Of a stretch of 48,872 nucleotides of DNA, positions 14,185 to 22,613 are shown in pieces. The stretch spans positions 1 to 48,872 of the forward strand of contig JBILMS010000020.1 in the NCBI GenBank assembly GCA_044375415.1, read 5' to 3'. Numbering within the stretch: position 1 is the first letter of the stretch; every line of letters starts with the position of its first letter. Made by a program: the position numbers and the translations under genes. The notes under the pieces were generated by a model. That model saw nothing but the letters and a program-made list of their open reading frames with translations. It was not told the origin of the DNA and did not search any database. The stretch comes from JAWXBG01 sp044375415. GTDB taxonomy: Bacteria; Bacteroidota; Bacteroidia; Flavobacteriales_D; Sanyastnellaceae.

Positions 14185-15393
14185 CTATCTGCTCAACTCC
14201 TCGTGGGCTACAGCAAGATAAATTCGATTGTTTTCAACGGGTTTTGCGTACATGTTTAAGAGAGTCTCGCGCGCATATTTCGTGAAATTTTCTTTTGGTA
14301 AATTGGACTTACGACGCAGCATACCCAGTTTTACAACGCTTGCACGGATGTAATTATGGAATGCTATCTTTTGAATGTTGCTGTATTGATCTTTGAATTC
14401 TTTCGAAGAATGTAGCAAGTCGTAGGCAATATAGTTGGTAGGCCACAACTTGTACAGACGATGCATTTCGTTGTCGATAGCCTGTGTAAGTTGACGGAAT
14501 TTTTCGTTTTTGTTTTGAATAAAACGCAATTGATTTATTACCTCATCGAGAGAAGGACCCACTGCAATATTTACCCTTCCTTTATGTCCGGTGATGCCGC
14601 GAAGCATACTCTTAAAATCTTCTCCGGGTTTCTTCTCATAGGTGCCGTTGTATCGAACATGCAGAAGTTCGTACGCTTTTAAAATATCGCACGGATCATA
14701 TTCATAACTCACGGCCATGGGAATAATGTGCAAATCGACTAATGAGTCCTCTACCCCTCCATCGCCACTCATAGTGAGCATTTTCAAGAGTCCGGTTGCT
14801 GTTCTATCGTCGCCATCTTTGCTCCTACCCTCTCGTTGTGCTATCCAAATGGAATCGCCCTTTCTGATGGTATCCCGAATGTAATTGCTCAATCGAAGCG
14901 AATAAGGATATACTTCTTTCGAACTAATATTTCTATTGACTATAAAATTCTTATTTGCTCGAACCAAATCATGCACAACGGGCAAAGCAAGCAGATTGTC
15001 ACCTATGGCTATTTGAGTGGTTTTATAACCCTTTTCCAATAGACTCACATTTAGTAGAGCAGAATCGAGGATAATATCGCGGTGATTGGAAAGGAAAACA
15101 TAGGCTTTGTTCCTATCTATCGATTCCATATTGGTGAATGAAAGGCCTGCCGTGGTAGTCTGTGCAATTACTTTAAAAGCCGGACCACTCACTTCCGATT
15201 GAAATTGATCCACGGTTTTGATCTCGCGCATCATCTTTTGAATAACGCTGTTGCCTAATCCGGGATAGACGTATTTCAGGATTTTATACAGTACCGGTTC
15301 GGCCATTATGCGAGCCAATGCGGCCGGAACTTCCTCATCGGTGTAAGGTCGTATATCGTCGAAATTTTGGACGTCGATAGAATATTCCTGCAT
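14185..15393 (-). CDS. PlsC/PlsB-type glycerolipid acyltransferase
   Basis: A 402-residue acyltransferase of the lysophosphatidic-acid/glycerol-phosphate acyltransferase fold. The catalytic region starts around residue 98 with FLSNHRDIILD (His104). The second conserved block is IAQREGRSKDGDDRT, which corresponds to the EGTRS motif. There is no long membrane segment. The spacing at the active site is HxxxxxD with His104-Asp110, one more than the canonical HX4D, although Asp106 lies close by. The role is probably membrane lipid synthesis. It lies 76 bp upstream of the T9SS surface-protein gene and 10 bp downstream of the CarboxypepD_reg gene, on one strand, so it is probably co-transcribed with the latter. 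Confidence 0.75.
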   Translation of the reverse strand: MQEYSIDVQNFDDIRPYTDEEVPAALARIMAEPVLYKILKYVYPGLGNSVIQKMMREIKTVDQFQSEVSGPAFKVIAQTTTAGLSFTNMESIDRNKAYVFLSNHRDIILDSALLNVSLLEKGYKTTQIAIGDNLLALPVVHDLVRANKNFIVNRNISSKEVYPYSLRLSNYIRDTIRKGDSIWIAQREGRSKDGDDRTATGLLKMLTMSGDGGVEDSLVDLHIIPMAVSYEYDPCDILKAYELLHVRYNGTYEKKPGEDFKSMLRGITGHKGRVNIAVGPSLDEVINQLRFIQNKNEKFRQLTQAIDNEMHRLYKLWPTNYIAYDLLHSSKEFKDQYSNIQKIAFHNYIRASVVKLGMLRRKSNLPKENFTKYARETLLNMYAKPVENNRIYLAVAHEELSR

Positions 15394-15403
15394 GCAGATT
15401 TCT

Positions 15404-16168
15404 TTAATCCTGGTCGTATTGGTAATCCAATTCTTCCAATTGCTGTCTGCGAATATAAATCCGGTAATCCTGAAATCGCTCTTTTACGAATAGGATAAAG
15501 TCGTATTGACTGATGGATTTCAGGAATTCGTCTGAAATATTGATGTAATCGATGAAGGCATCGAACTCTTTATTATCGAGTTGAATGATGTCGTAATCAA
15601 TGTATATCCGGAACAATTCTTTAAGTAATTCACGCTTCTTGTCCTCATTTTCCATTTCAGCTACCAAACGTTTGCTCCGTTCAGTTTTGCTGAATTGTTG
15701 GTATAAAAACGTTATCGGACTTTCGAGTGCATTTATCCCACTCAAACGATAGTCCTTTTCATCGTATCCTAACTTGCGTATATCATCCTGAATTTTGGAG
15801 AGGTCGCGTTGACCAAAAATTTGAACTGTAGAATATCTATAAATCCTGCGGTCGAGAAAAATGGTAATAGGTTTACTCACATCCCAAATACTGTCTGCCA
15901 ATGCTATCGTTCGGGTGAGAAATCCAAAACTGGTGAACAAAAGAGTGTCCTGTCTTTTGCACTGTATGCTGAACGACCCATCGGAATTTCCAAAAATTCC
16001 TTTATTGGATCCTGAGACCACTATCACAGAAATGGGAATCGGCAGACTTTGGTCGTCTCTCAAATATCCGCTCACTTCAATTAGACTGTCGGTTTGACTC
16101 TTTGCATCAAAAAACGAACCTGCCACAAGCAAGAGAGGTAGAATTATTCGACAAAAAAGTCTATTCAT
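15404..16168 (-). CDS. Secreted CarboxypepD_reg-like protein
   Basis: A 254-residue protein with a signal peptide (about 1-24, ending AKSQ). A CarboxypepD_reg-like beta-sandwich of about 30-110 follows, with SGYLRDDQSLPIPISVIVV, NSDGSFSIQ and LLFTSFGFLTRTI. The remainder is helical and charged, without a known motif, and contains EMENEDKKRELLKELFRIY. The domain is the same as the N-terminal plug of SusC/TonB-dependent proteins but stands alone here. It is a cousin of the 204-residue protein at 25505. Likely periplasmic; function unknown. Confidence 0.8.
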   Translation of the reverse strand: MNRLFCRIILPLLLVAGSFFDAKSQTDSLIEVSGYLRDDQSLPIPISVIVVSGSNKGIFGNSDGSFSIQCKRQDTLLFTSFGFLTRTIALADSIWDVSKPITIFLDRRIYRYSTVQIFGQRDLSKIQDDIRKLGYDEKDYRLSGINALESPITFLYQQFSKTERSKRLVAEMENEDKKRELLKELFRIYIDYDIIQLDNKEFDAFIDYINISDEFLKSISQYDFILFVKERFQDYRIYIRRQQLEELDYQYDQD

Positions 16169-16250
16169 GGGCGAGGGAAGTCAAAAATGAGACCATCTTA
16201 TACAGACGTCGAAGTTCTTTTTAATGTTACAATGGCCTGCCCGATCATTC

Positions 16251-16781
16251 TTATTTTCCGGTACGTGAATAATGAAACTCGGTTCTATTATTTCCCGACT
16301 TCGAATTGCTCTCTAGATAAACAAGCAGCTTATTATTTTCCTTCAATTGATAACAAATCATTTCGGGGCTCCCTGCAACTGTATTTCGGAATTTCATTTC
16401 ATTTTCGCTACTCGAATGAAGTTTGAAAGGCACAGGTACCGGGTTTGTTTTCGGATTTACAGCTACTTCATTCATCCAAACAGAATCTTTTTTTAGAATT
16501 TTCAAATTGGCAATCAGAACAGTATCGGTTTCACCAAAAATAACAAGATCAGATCCTTCAATTTGCCCCTCTCCCTGCATCCTCCATATTTCCACGGATG
16601 CAGCGGAATTTTGAGCTTCTTGTCTTTCTTTACCATCACTTAACCAAATCCCGTCGAGCTGTTGAAGATCAAACTTCAATTCATTAGACGAATGTTGATT
16701 TCCTCTTTCACACGAAACGAGCAGACATGATACGGCCATCGCAACAATTAAAGTAGTAACTATGTGTCTGTTTGTTTTCAA
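16251..16781 (-). CDS. Putative DUF6265-like lipoprotein
   Basis: A 176-residue protein. The TTG at 16781 gives MKTNRHIVTTLIVAMAVSCLLVSC, a lipoprotein signal with lipobox LVSC. It avoids overlap with the exporter gene upstream, whereas an ATG at 16826 would overlap it by 32 bp. The mature part (GIWLSDG, EIWRM, KTNPVPVPFKL, EMICYQL) resembles the DUF6265 beta-barrel family. That match is by eye and moderate. It lies 14 bp after the TauE-type exporter gene and is probably in the same transcript. Confidence 0.7.
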   Translation of the reverse strand: MKTNRHIVTTLIVAMAVSCLLVSCERGNQHSSNELKFDLQQLDGIWLSDGKERQEAQNSAASVEIWRMQGEGQIEGSDLVIFGETDTVLIANLKILKKDSVWMNEVAVNPKTNPVPVPFKLHSSSENEMKFRNTVAGSPEMICYQLKENNKLLVYLESNSKSGNNRTEFHYSRTGK

Positions 16782-16794
16782 TAAATTCAGATTG

Positions 16795-17568
16795 TCAAAT
16801 GATTCCTGCACCGAGGAGTACTGCAAAAATAAGGAGGGTAGCGGTTACTATGGCATGCACTACTTCCAAGGTGGTAGATTTCATCCACTTATTTCCCAGC
16901 CACGCCCCTGAAAATGCAGATACAGCCGCCAATGAGATAAGCGGAATATCCATTTCATTCCAAAAGGTTTTAATGTAAAAGGCATAAACGAAGATACGCG
17001 TGGTGTCTACCATCATAGCAATGACAACCCTGGACCCCATGAAACTTTCTTTTGACAGGCCTGCTTTTATTAAAAACGCAGATCGCAGCGCTCCCTGATG
17101 CCCGGAAAGTCCTCCAAAAAAACCACTGATTAGCCCTCCTACCGGAAGCCAAGCGGAAGGTAAAACCATTTCTTTAAATCTGGGGATGGCTTCAAAAATG
17201 GTAAAAGTGGCGATTAGAATAGCCATAATCAACTTGAAGACTTCAATGGTAAACACCTTACCCCACAATTTGTAGGTGGTGAGAACGCCTAAATCGCCCA
17301 TTTCTCCTAGCAACCAAGCTCCAAGCAATGCCCCGACAATCGAGGTTAGTCCAAATGTTCTGACTATTTTCCAATCGGCATATTTACCTACTAGAAATAG
17401 TTTGAAAACATTGTTTAACATGTGAACTACTGCGGTTGCTGCCACTGCAATTTCAATGGGAAAAAACAAGAGAAAAGCAGGTAACAACAATGTTCCAAGT
17501 CCGAATCCACTGAAAAAGCTCAGACAAGAACCGGCCAAGGCTACGAGTATGACTATGAGGTAATCCAT
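16795..17568 (-). CDS. TauE/SafE-family membrane transporter
   Basis: A 257-residue polytopic membrane protein with about eight hydrophobic segments. The start MDYLIVILVALAGSCLSFFSGFGLGTLLLP and the internal LPVGGLISGFFGGLSGHQGALRSAFL are the two inverted-repeat signatures of the TauE/SafE (DUF81) family. These proteins export sulfite, sulfonates or related organic anions across the inner membrane; the substrate here is unknown. No sulfur-metabolism genes are next to it. It is followed by a small lipoprotein gene 14 bp downstream. Confidence 0.9.
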   Translation of the reverse strand: MDYLIVILVALAGSCLSFFSGFGLGTLLLPAFLLFFPIEIAVAATAVVHMLNNVFKLFLVGKYADWKIVRTFGLTSIVGALLGAWLLGEMGDLGVLTTYKLWGKVFTIEVFKLIMAILIATFTIFEAIPRFKEMVLPSAWLPVGGLISGFFGGLSGHQGALRSAFLIKAGLSKESFMGSRVVIAMMVDTTRIFVYAFYIKTFWNEMDIPLISLAAVSAFSGAWLGNKWMKSTTLEVVHAIVTATLLIFAVLLGAGII

Positions 17569-17674
17569 TTACTGTTTTAACACTTCATATTGCGAGATCA
17601 ACTTTGGCGAATATAAGTTGGCTCGGAAAGCTACTTTGGATTCTACCTAAAATTTTGATGATCTTTGAAACCAA

Positions 17675-18727
17675 ATGCAATCGGACAAATCAAAGGACAA
17701 AGCGCGTAATCGAGCCATTGAAGCTCTGAAAAATCATACCCTTCCCGTTGATATAAACTACTATTTATCGGGTTTAAAAGATGGTAACCGTACCATTCTA
17801 GCCAATGCAATTTCGTTGGTAGAAAGCACTCATCCCGATCATAGACAGTTGGCTCATCAGCTTGTGAATAAAAGTTTGGGTCTTCAGAAAAAGTCCATTC
17901 GCATCGGGATTACAGGAGTGCCCGGCGTTGGAAAAAGTACATTTATTGAAGCTTTTGGGAATTATCTAACGGGTCTTGGATTAAAACTCGCCATCCTTGC
18001 TATTGATCCGAGTAGTCCCATTAGCAAAGGAAGCATTCTGGGCGATAAAACGCGTATGGATGAGCTTTCTAAAAACCCGAATGCCTTCATTCGTCCTTCT
18101 CCCACCTCCTCGATTCCGGGCGGAGTTGCTCGTAATACGCGAGAATCAATCATCTTGTGCGAAGCTGCCGGCTATGACTTAGTAATTGTGGAAACAGTGG
18201 GTGTGGGTCAAAGTGAAACTGCTGTACACGACATGACAGACATGTTCATATTGCTCATGTTGGCAGGTGCCGGCGATCAATTGCAAGGAATAAAACGAGG
18301 GATCATGGAAATGGCCGATCTTATTCTCATTACCAAAGCAGATAGTGGAAATGAGAAAGCTGCTACACATGCCTGTGCCGAATATGTAAGCGCTCTTCAT
18401 TTGTTCCCCCCTAAAGAACATGGACTGAATAGCAAAGTCGGAATTGTCTCAAGTATGAGCAAAATGGGTATTGACAAGGCTTGGATCAATGTTCAGGAGT
18501 TTATAAACTGGATGAAAGAAAGAGGACTTTTCGAAAAACGCCGTCAGGATCAACTCTTGTCTTGGATGCACCAAAGCATAGATCAAAGTTTGTTGAGCCG
18601 CTTCTACGATAACCCAAATATTCTTGGGGAGTTGAATAAACTAAAAGCAGATGTACTTGCTTCAAAAATATCGCCCTTCGAAGCCGCAGAACAATTAGTT
18701 AGGAAATTGGATTCAATGCAACACTAA
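17675..18727 (+). CDS. meaB: Methylmalonyl-CoA mutase-associated GTPase MeaB
   Basis: A 350-residue G3E-family GTPase (ArgK/MeaB type) that guards loading and repair of adenosylcobalamin in methylmalonyl-CoA mutase. The P-loop is GVPGVGKST (81-89); the GTPase core further has LAIDPSSPISKGSILGDK, VETVGVGQSE and LITKADSG (NKxD-like). A C-terminal helical dimerisation part follows. The mutase genes are not in this window, so meaB is unlinked here. Its last 29 bp overlap the 3' end of the next gene on the opposite strand, with no terminator between. Confidence 0.95.
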   Translation: MQSDKSKDKARNRAIEALKNHTLPVDINYYLSGLKDGNRTILANAISLVESTHPDHRQLAHQLVNKSLGLQKKSIRIGITGVPGVGKSTFIEAFGNYLTGLGLKLAILAIDPSSPISKGSILGDKTRMDELSKNPNAFIRPSPTSSIPGGVARNTRESIILCEAAGYDLVIVETVGVGQSETAVHDMTDMFILLMLAGAGDQLQGIKRGIMEMADLILITKADSGNEKAATHACAEYVSALHLFPPKEHGLNSKVGIVSSMSKMGIDKAWINVQEFINWMKERGLFEKRRQDQLLSWMHQSIDQSLLSRFYDNPNILGELNKLKADVLASKISPFEAAEQLVRKLDSMQH

Positions 18728-19100
18728 ACACCGTAATTCCATTTGGGTCGCGCTGAAAGTAAAGCTTGTCGAGCGCTCCAAGGATGTTTTTAGCCCGGAA
18801 ATACGAGGTATGTAAAATGTTTTCTCCCTTCAAACTCCATTGAATGGTATAGCTACTTTCTGCATCCTTGTAATTCTTAACGTATTCAAGCATTTCCTTC
18901 AATGCTTCGATACGACTTGCACTACTAATCGAATGAAATAGGAAACTTTGATTGTGACGCGGATTAACTGTGATCAAGCGAAGAGTCACTTCCTTATCCG
19001 ATTCATCAAAGGTGAAAATCGCACCATTTTCACCCATACCAATGTACCTACCGATTTCGGTCTGCAGATTGGCTATTTCAATATTCGCGTCTTTCGTCAT
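18699..19100 (-). CDS. Conserved small protein of unknown function
   Basis: A 133-residue cytosolic protein without signal or membrane segment. It opens MTKDANIEIANLQTEIGRYIGMGENGAIF and carries the segment EALKEMLEYVKNYKDAESSYTIQW. The mix of alternating strands and one helix suggests a small alpha/beta fold. I do not recognise the family. Its 3' end overlaps meaB by 29 bp in antisense. Upstream on its strand is TTTG-N16-TACCTTTA, a plausible promoter. Confidence 0.7.
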   Translation of the reverse strand: MTKDANIEIANLQTEIGRYIGMGENGAIFTFDESDKEVTLRLITVNPRHNQSFLFHSISSASRIEALKEMLEYVKNYKDAESSYTIQWSLKGENILHTSYFRAKNILGALDKLYFQRDPNGITVFSVALNPIS

Positions 19101-19172
19101 CGGGATTATTCTTCAAATGTGTTACCATATAAAGGTAAACATTTGGTGCAAACCAAAGTTCTTTGACAGCTA

Positions 19173-19568
19173 TTATTTCACATCAAACCAAAGTTCTCCT
19201 TCGCTATCCGGTTCACCCAAATAGTTAATGAGCAACTCTTCTCCGGCTTTGATATCGCGGATTGCGCTAAACACAGCTATCTCCTTTTCCATGTCCATAC
19301 GACTCTCTACATTGGGTTTGAAGGAGTGGTTGTAAACAGAACCATAACCTAAAAAGATTGCACCCATTTTTTCCGTTTTTCCCCACTTGAAATAGTAATG
19401 TAGTAAACGGGTTTCATCAAGATGTTTCGTTTGCTTGATCGGAATGGTTAATACAGGAACACATTCTACTTCTGCACCTTTCGCGATGGCATTAGTAGTA
19501 AATACTCCACGGCCTTTGTTCTTCACATCTTTAACAAAGAGACCCGGTAACATTTTACATTTTGTCAT
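19173..19568 (-). CDS. Stand-alone SET-domain protein
   Basis: A 131-residue protein consisting of one SET domain. The N-terminal GRGVF block is at about 19-23. The NHS motif (80-82, in YGSVYNHSFKPN) and the GEELLINY motif (109-116) build the cofactor and target-lysine site of lysine methyltransferases. There is no pre-SET zinc region. Bacterial proteins of this size are usually annotated as SET-domain-containing, with unknown targets. The gene stands alone between two opposed genes. Function as a methyltransferase is inferred from the motifs. Confidence 0.88.
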   Translation of the reverse strand: MTKCKMLPGLFVKDVKNKGRGVFTTNAIAKGAEVECVPVLTIPIKQTKHLDETRLLHYYFKWGKTEKMGAIFLGYGSVYNHSFKPNVESRMDMEKEIAVFSAIRDIKAGEELLINYLGEPDSEGELWFDVK

Positions 19569-19730
19569 ATTCTTAGTTGGGTAAAATCAATGTATTTTAT
19601 CGAAATCTAATTTCTTTCGGGCCGCAATGATACGCACGAGTGACTTTTCAAAAAAATAATAGGGCAATATGAACTCCCCTCGTTCATAATTCGGTATACT
19701 CATTTTAGCTCTGATACGTACATTCACCCC

Positions 19731-20609
19731 ATGAATTGTCGCCTACAAACCGCCGGAAGTTTCTTGCCGGAAACCGAATTGATCCTACGTCCTGATGGCA
19801 GTGTTTATCATCTGGGCATAAATGAACATCATGTTGCCGATAAAGTGATAATTGTAGGTGATCCCGAGCGCGTAGACATGATTGGTGAAAAGTTTGAGTC
19901 CATTTCGCATCATGTCAGAAACAGAGAATTTGTGTGTATTCGCGGGATTTATAAAGGGAAAGATATTACGGTTATAAGCAGTGGAATTGGTGTCGACAAC
20001 ATTGACATTGTTATTAATGAATTGGATGCCGCTGTCAATATTGATCTTAACACTAGAACCATAAAGAAGCAGATTCGCTCTCTCGATATAGTTCGCATTG
20101 GCACAACGGGCGGCCTCAAACCGGAGTTGATACCGGGAACATTTATTGCTTCGGCATGGGCTGTTGGGATGGATAATGTGCCTTTTGCATACGACATGAA
20201 GCAAACGGAACGCGAATCGGAATTTCACCGTTCATGGTCTTCCGCAGTTGGTGCAACAGGGCTTTATGCTGTTGAAGCAAGCAGCAAACTCTTTGATAGA
20301 ATTGCCCGCGATATGATTGGTGGAATAACCCTAACGGCCAATGGGTTTTATGGCCCTCAAGGTCGGAGTCTGCGCGCTATCAGCAGAAATGCGGAGATCT
20401 TCAATGCTCTGTCCGGCTTCTCTTTCCAAGGATTGAATGTCACGAACCTAGAGATGGAGTGCAGTGGTATATATGCCCTAAGTTCTATGCTTGGTCACCA
20501 TGCACTCACGGTCTGTGCCGTTTTAGCAAACAGGGCTACCAAAGAATTTCACAAAGAGCCGTCAGTAAGTATTGAAAGCCTCGTCAACACTGTGCTTCAG
20601 CGAATTTAA
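19731..20609 (+). CDS. Nucleoside phosphorylase (uridine-phosphorylase-like)
   Basis: A 292-residue member of the PNP/UDP phosphorylase family (NP-I type). It has VIIVGDPERVDMI (phosphate-binding loop), SSGIGVDNIDIVINEL, IGTTGGLKPELIPGTFI and LEMECSGIYALSSMLG, the glutamate motif that contacts ribose. The reaction is the phosphorolysis of a nucleoside to base plus ribose-1-phosphate, in nucleoside salvage. The spread of the motifs favours a uridine-type rather than guanosine-type enzyme, but the base specificity is not certain. Alone in orientation and distinct from the trimeric PNP-type enzyme at 22614. Confidence 0.88.
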   Translation: MNCRLQTAGSFLPETELILRPDGSVYHLGINEHHVADKVIIVGDPERVDMIGEKFESISHHVRNREFVCIRGIYKGKDITVISSGIGVDNIDIVINELDAAVNIDLNTRTIKKQIRSLDIVRIGTTGGLKPELIPGTFIASAWAVGMDNVPFAYDMKQTERESEFHRSWSSAVGATGLYAVEASSKLFDRIARDMIGGITLTANGFYGPQGRSLRAISRNAEIFNALSGFSFQGLNVTNLEMECSGIYALSSMLGHHALTVCAVLANRATKEFHKEPSVSIESLVNTVLQRI

Positions 20610-20701
20610 ATGCCTCTCTGTGGATAACCTGCCCTCGCCTCCCCCTCTAGGCTGATTTGGCAAGGTACTTTTGGGTATTGAATCATTCTTGAACCACCAT
20701 T

Positions 20702-21586
20702 ATGAGTAGCAACGAAGTCAGTGCTTTGATCTCTCTCATCGAAGACCCTGACGAAACCATTTACGCTCACGTGCGGCATGAGCTCATTTCTCATGGAGAA
20801 AATGTACTTGCAGCCTTGGAGTTTCATTGGCAAAATTCGAATCATGGTCCTTTATTCCTCGAGCGCATCGAGGAGCTTATTGGTACCATACACTACGATT
20901 CGTTGTATCGCCGATTGAAAAACTGGAAAAATCAGGAGAACCCCGATCTTCTGGAAGGTGCACTTTTATTGAACCGCTATCAATATCCGGGTTTCGACGA
21001 AAGTGAACTCAAGAAAGAGTTTATGAAAGTTCGTCGCGACATCTGGCTAGAATTAAATGACAACCTTACGGCATTGGAAACAGTGCATGTAATGAATCAT
21101 ATATTATTTGAGGTTTATGGTTTCAAAGGGGTGAAAACTTCTCCTTCCAATACTCAAAACAGCTTCTTGACCGACGTGATTAGTTCCAAAAAAGGCAATG
21201 CTCTTTCCCTTGGAGTCTTATATTGTTCGTTGGCTCAAAGTCTCGAAATACCGATTTTCGGAGTTAACCTTCCCAACCACTTTTTGCTTTGTTATACCGA
21301 TTACGATGAGTGGATGCGCGAAGAGGGATTTCCTGCCGAAGAAGCGGATCTGCTTTTTTTCATCAATCCTTATGGCGGTGGAAACATCCTTCATCCTTCC
21401 GAGGTCGAAGATTTTCTGCGCACACAACTTATGGAACCTGATGCCTTCGATTGCCGCACTCCTTGTTCAAGCATAGAGATGGTAAAAAGAATGCTCAACG
21501 AAATGATCCATTCCTACATTCTTCAAAACAAAGCCGACCGCGTAAGTGAGTTGCAGGCTCTGTTGAGTGTGTTGTTGGAGGAGTAA
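20702..21586 (+). CDS. SirB1-family (transglutaminase-like) protein
   Basis: A 294-residue protein of the SirB1 family with a transglutaminase-like core. The N-terminal half is helical (DPDETIYAHVRHELISHG). The conserved core is SPSNTQNSFLTDVISSKKGNALSLGVLYCSLAQ, followed by GVNLPNHFLLCY, with a catalytic-type Cys and His. The C-terminus is helical. No signal peptide, so cytosolic. Enzymatic activity is unproven in the family. A TACTTTTG box lies at 20666-20673, but its upstream element is missing. Its stop opens the 1-kb convergent gap. Confidence 0.85.
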   Translation: MSSNEVSALISLIEDPDETIYAHVRHELISHGENVLAALEFHWQNSNHGPLFLERIEELIGTIHYDSLYRRLKNWKNQENPDLLEGALLLNRYQYPGFDESELKKEFMKVRRDIWLELNDNLTALETVHVMNHILFEVYGFKGVKTSPSNTQNSFLTDVISSKKGNALSLGVLYCSLAQSLEIPIFGVNLPNHFLLCYTDYDEWMREEGFPAEEADLLFFINPYGGGNILHPSEVEDFLRTQLMEPDAFDCRTPCSSIEMVKRMLNEMIHSYILQNKADRVSELQALLSVLLEE

Positions 21587-21680
21587 AAAAGAGTTCGGGG
21601 TTCGGAGAAACAGAAACAGGGGTTACGTTTCTATGAAGTATTCTCCACTCTCAAACTCCGCTCTCACTCTGAATTGAAGG

Positions 21681-21913
21681 GACGTTTACGTTAAGTGAAA
21701 TCATCCTTTTTTAAATAGTCGCGGTTTTAAAAAACGACTACTTTTCAGTTTGCAGAATCGGTCCCCTCTCCTCTGGAGAGGGCGGAGGGTGAGGCTTTCA
21801 GAGAAGCATGGTCTCCAAAAACGAGAAAAACTAGATTCTTCATTTTCAAGCAAATTCTACAACTTGTCATTGGCGGCAAACTCACGAAGTGAGTGCGTCG
21901 AAGGGTTGATTGT
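21681..21913 (+). repeat. Intergenic repeat family B, copy 3 (longest)
   Basis: The most complete copy, about 230 bp. Order: ACGTTAAGTGAAA, GCGGTTTTAAAAAACG, CTTTTCAGTTTGCAGAATCG, the CCCTCTCCTCTGGAGAGGG palindrome, GGAGGGTGAGGC, AAGCATGGTCTCCAAAAACG, TTCATTTTCAAG, CTACAACTTGTCATTGGCGG, CTCACGAAGTGAGTGCGTCG, GGGTTGATTGTG. The 5' half matches copy 1 and the 3' half matches copies 2 and 5. The preceding stretch 21587-21680 holds nothing I recognise. Confidence 0.8.
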
Positions 21914-21980
21914 GCTAGTTGTTTCTAATGAATCCGTAATCGGCTTCACATCGTAACTTATCGATTAACGTTCGGTCAGC

Positions 21981-22051
21981 CCTTCGACTCCAAATCCAAC
22001 GTGCCGAGGGATTTGTGGCTACTAATGACAAGTTGTGGATTTAGATTGAAA
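21981..22051 (-). repeat. Intergenic repeat family B, copy 4 (inverted fragment)
   Basis: The reverse complement reads AATCTAAATCCACAACTTGTC, ATTAGTAGCC, then GGAGTCGAAGG. It matches the TCTAAATCCACAACTTGTC segment of copy 5 (around 22535-22560). Only the 3' third of the element is present. Confidence 0.6.
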
Positions 22052-22126
22052 TTGATTAGTATACACAACAATACACTACCAAATCGTTTTTTACATGGAG
22101 TCAGCACAGTTCTCCGAATAGGTCCT

Positions 22127-22221
22127 GCGCAAAGCGCATACTGCGTTTTGCGCAGTATGACGACTTGGCGATAATAAAAGTGGGGGTGAAATGGGGCCGC
22201 TGCGCGGCCCCATTTCACCCC
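22127..22221. repeat. Two strong hairpins in the convergent gap
   Basis: CATACTGCG (22137-22145) pairs perfectly with CGCAGTATG (22151-22159). GGGGTGAAATGGGGCCGC (22183-22200) pairs perfectly over 18 bp with 22204-22221, leaving a TGC loop. The core GGGCCGCTGCGCGGCCC is identical to that of family A, so the element is probably an extended relative of it. No T-run follows, so it is not a standard terminator. A 122-codon ORF across it (22091-22459, minus) is an artefact of the palindromes. The rest, 22222-22474, shows nothing I recognise. Confidence 0.75.
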
Positions 22222-22474
22222 TTACCCACAAAACGCCCTGATTGAATCGACCCGAGGCACGAGAGTAGACTACAGTTCTCAGGTTGCAGAAACAGCAACA
22301 GAGACTAGCTGCAGAGCAGCGAAATCTTTGTAGAAATGTAGATTTAGGACGAACCCAGAGCCACAGAGTGGCGACATCTTTTTGGAACGTGAATAAATCA
22401 GATAACTGAAGGTCGTCCAGAGAAACAGATAAAATCATCTCCGAAAAACGATCGTCCACTTTCTCTTTGGTTCA

Positions 22475-22600
22475 TGTGAGGCTCTCGGAGAAGAATGGTC
22501 TCCAAAAACGAGAAAATCTAGATTGTTCATTTTCCATCTAAATCCACAACTTGTCATTGGCAGCAAACTCACGACTTGAGTGCGTCCCAGGGTTGATTGT
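22475..22600 (+). repeat. Intergenic repeat family B, copy 5
   Basis: Begins at GTGAGGCTCTCGGAGAAGAATGG, so it lacks the palindrome and the upstream half. It continues through CTCCAAAAACGAG, TTCATTTTCCATC, AATCCACAACTTGTCATTGG, CTCACGA and GTGCGTC, and ends GGGTTGATTGT. It matches copy 3 at over 80 percent by eye. It ends 13 bp before the phosphorylase stop. Confidence 0.75.
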
Positions 22601-22613
22601 ACGCTTGGGAATT

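Noticed and set aside
22091..22459. 122-codon ORF in the 1-kb convergent gap
   Set aside because: It crosses two perfect palindromes and a repeat region; composition is unlike a protein (clusters of Cys, Ser, Arg) and there is no start context.
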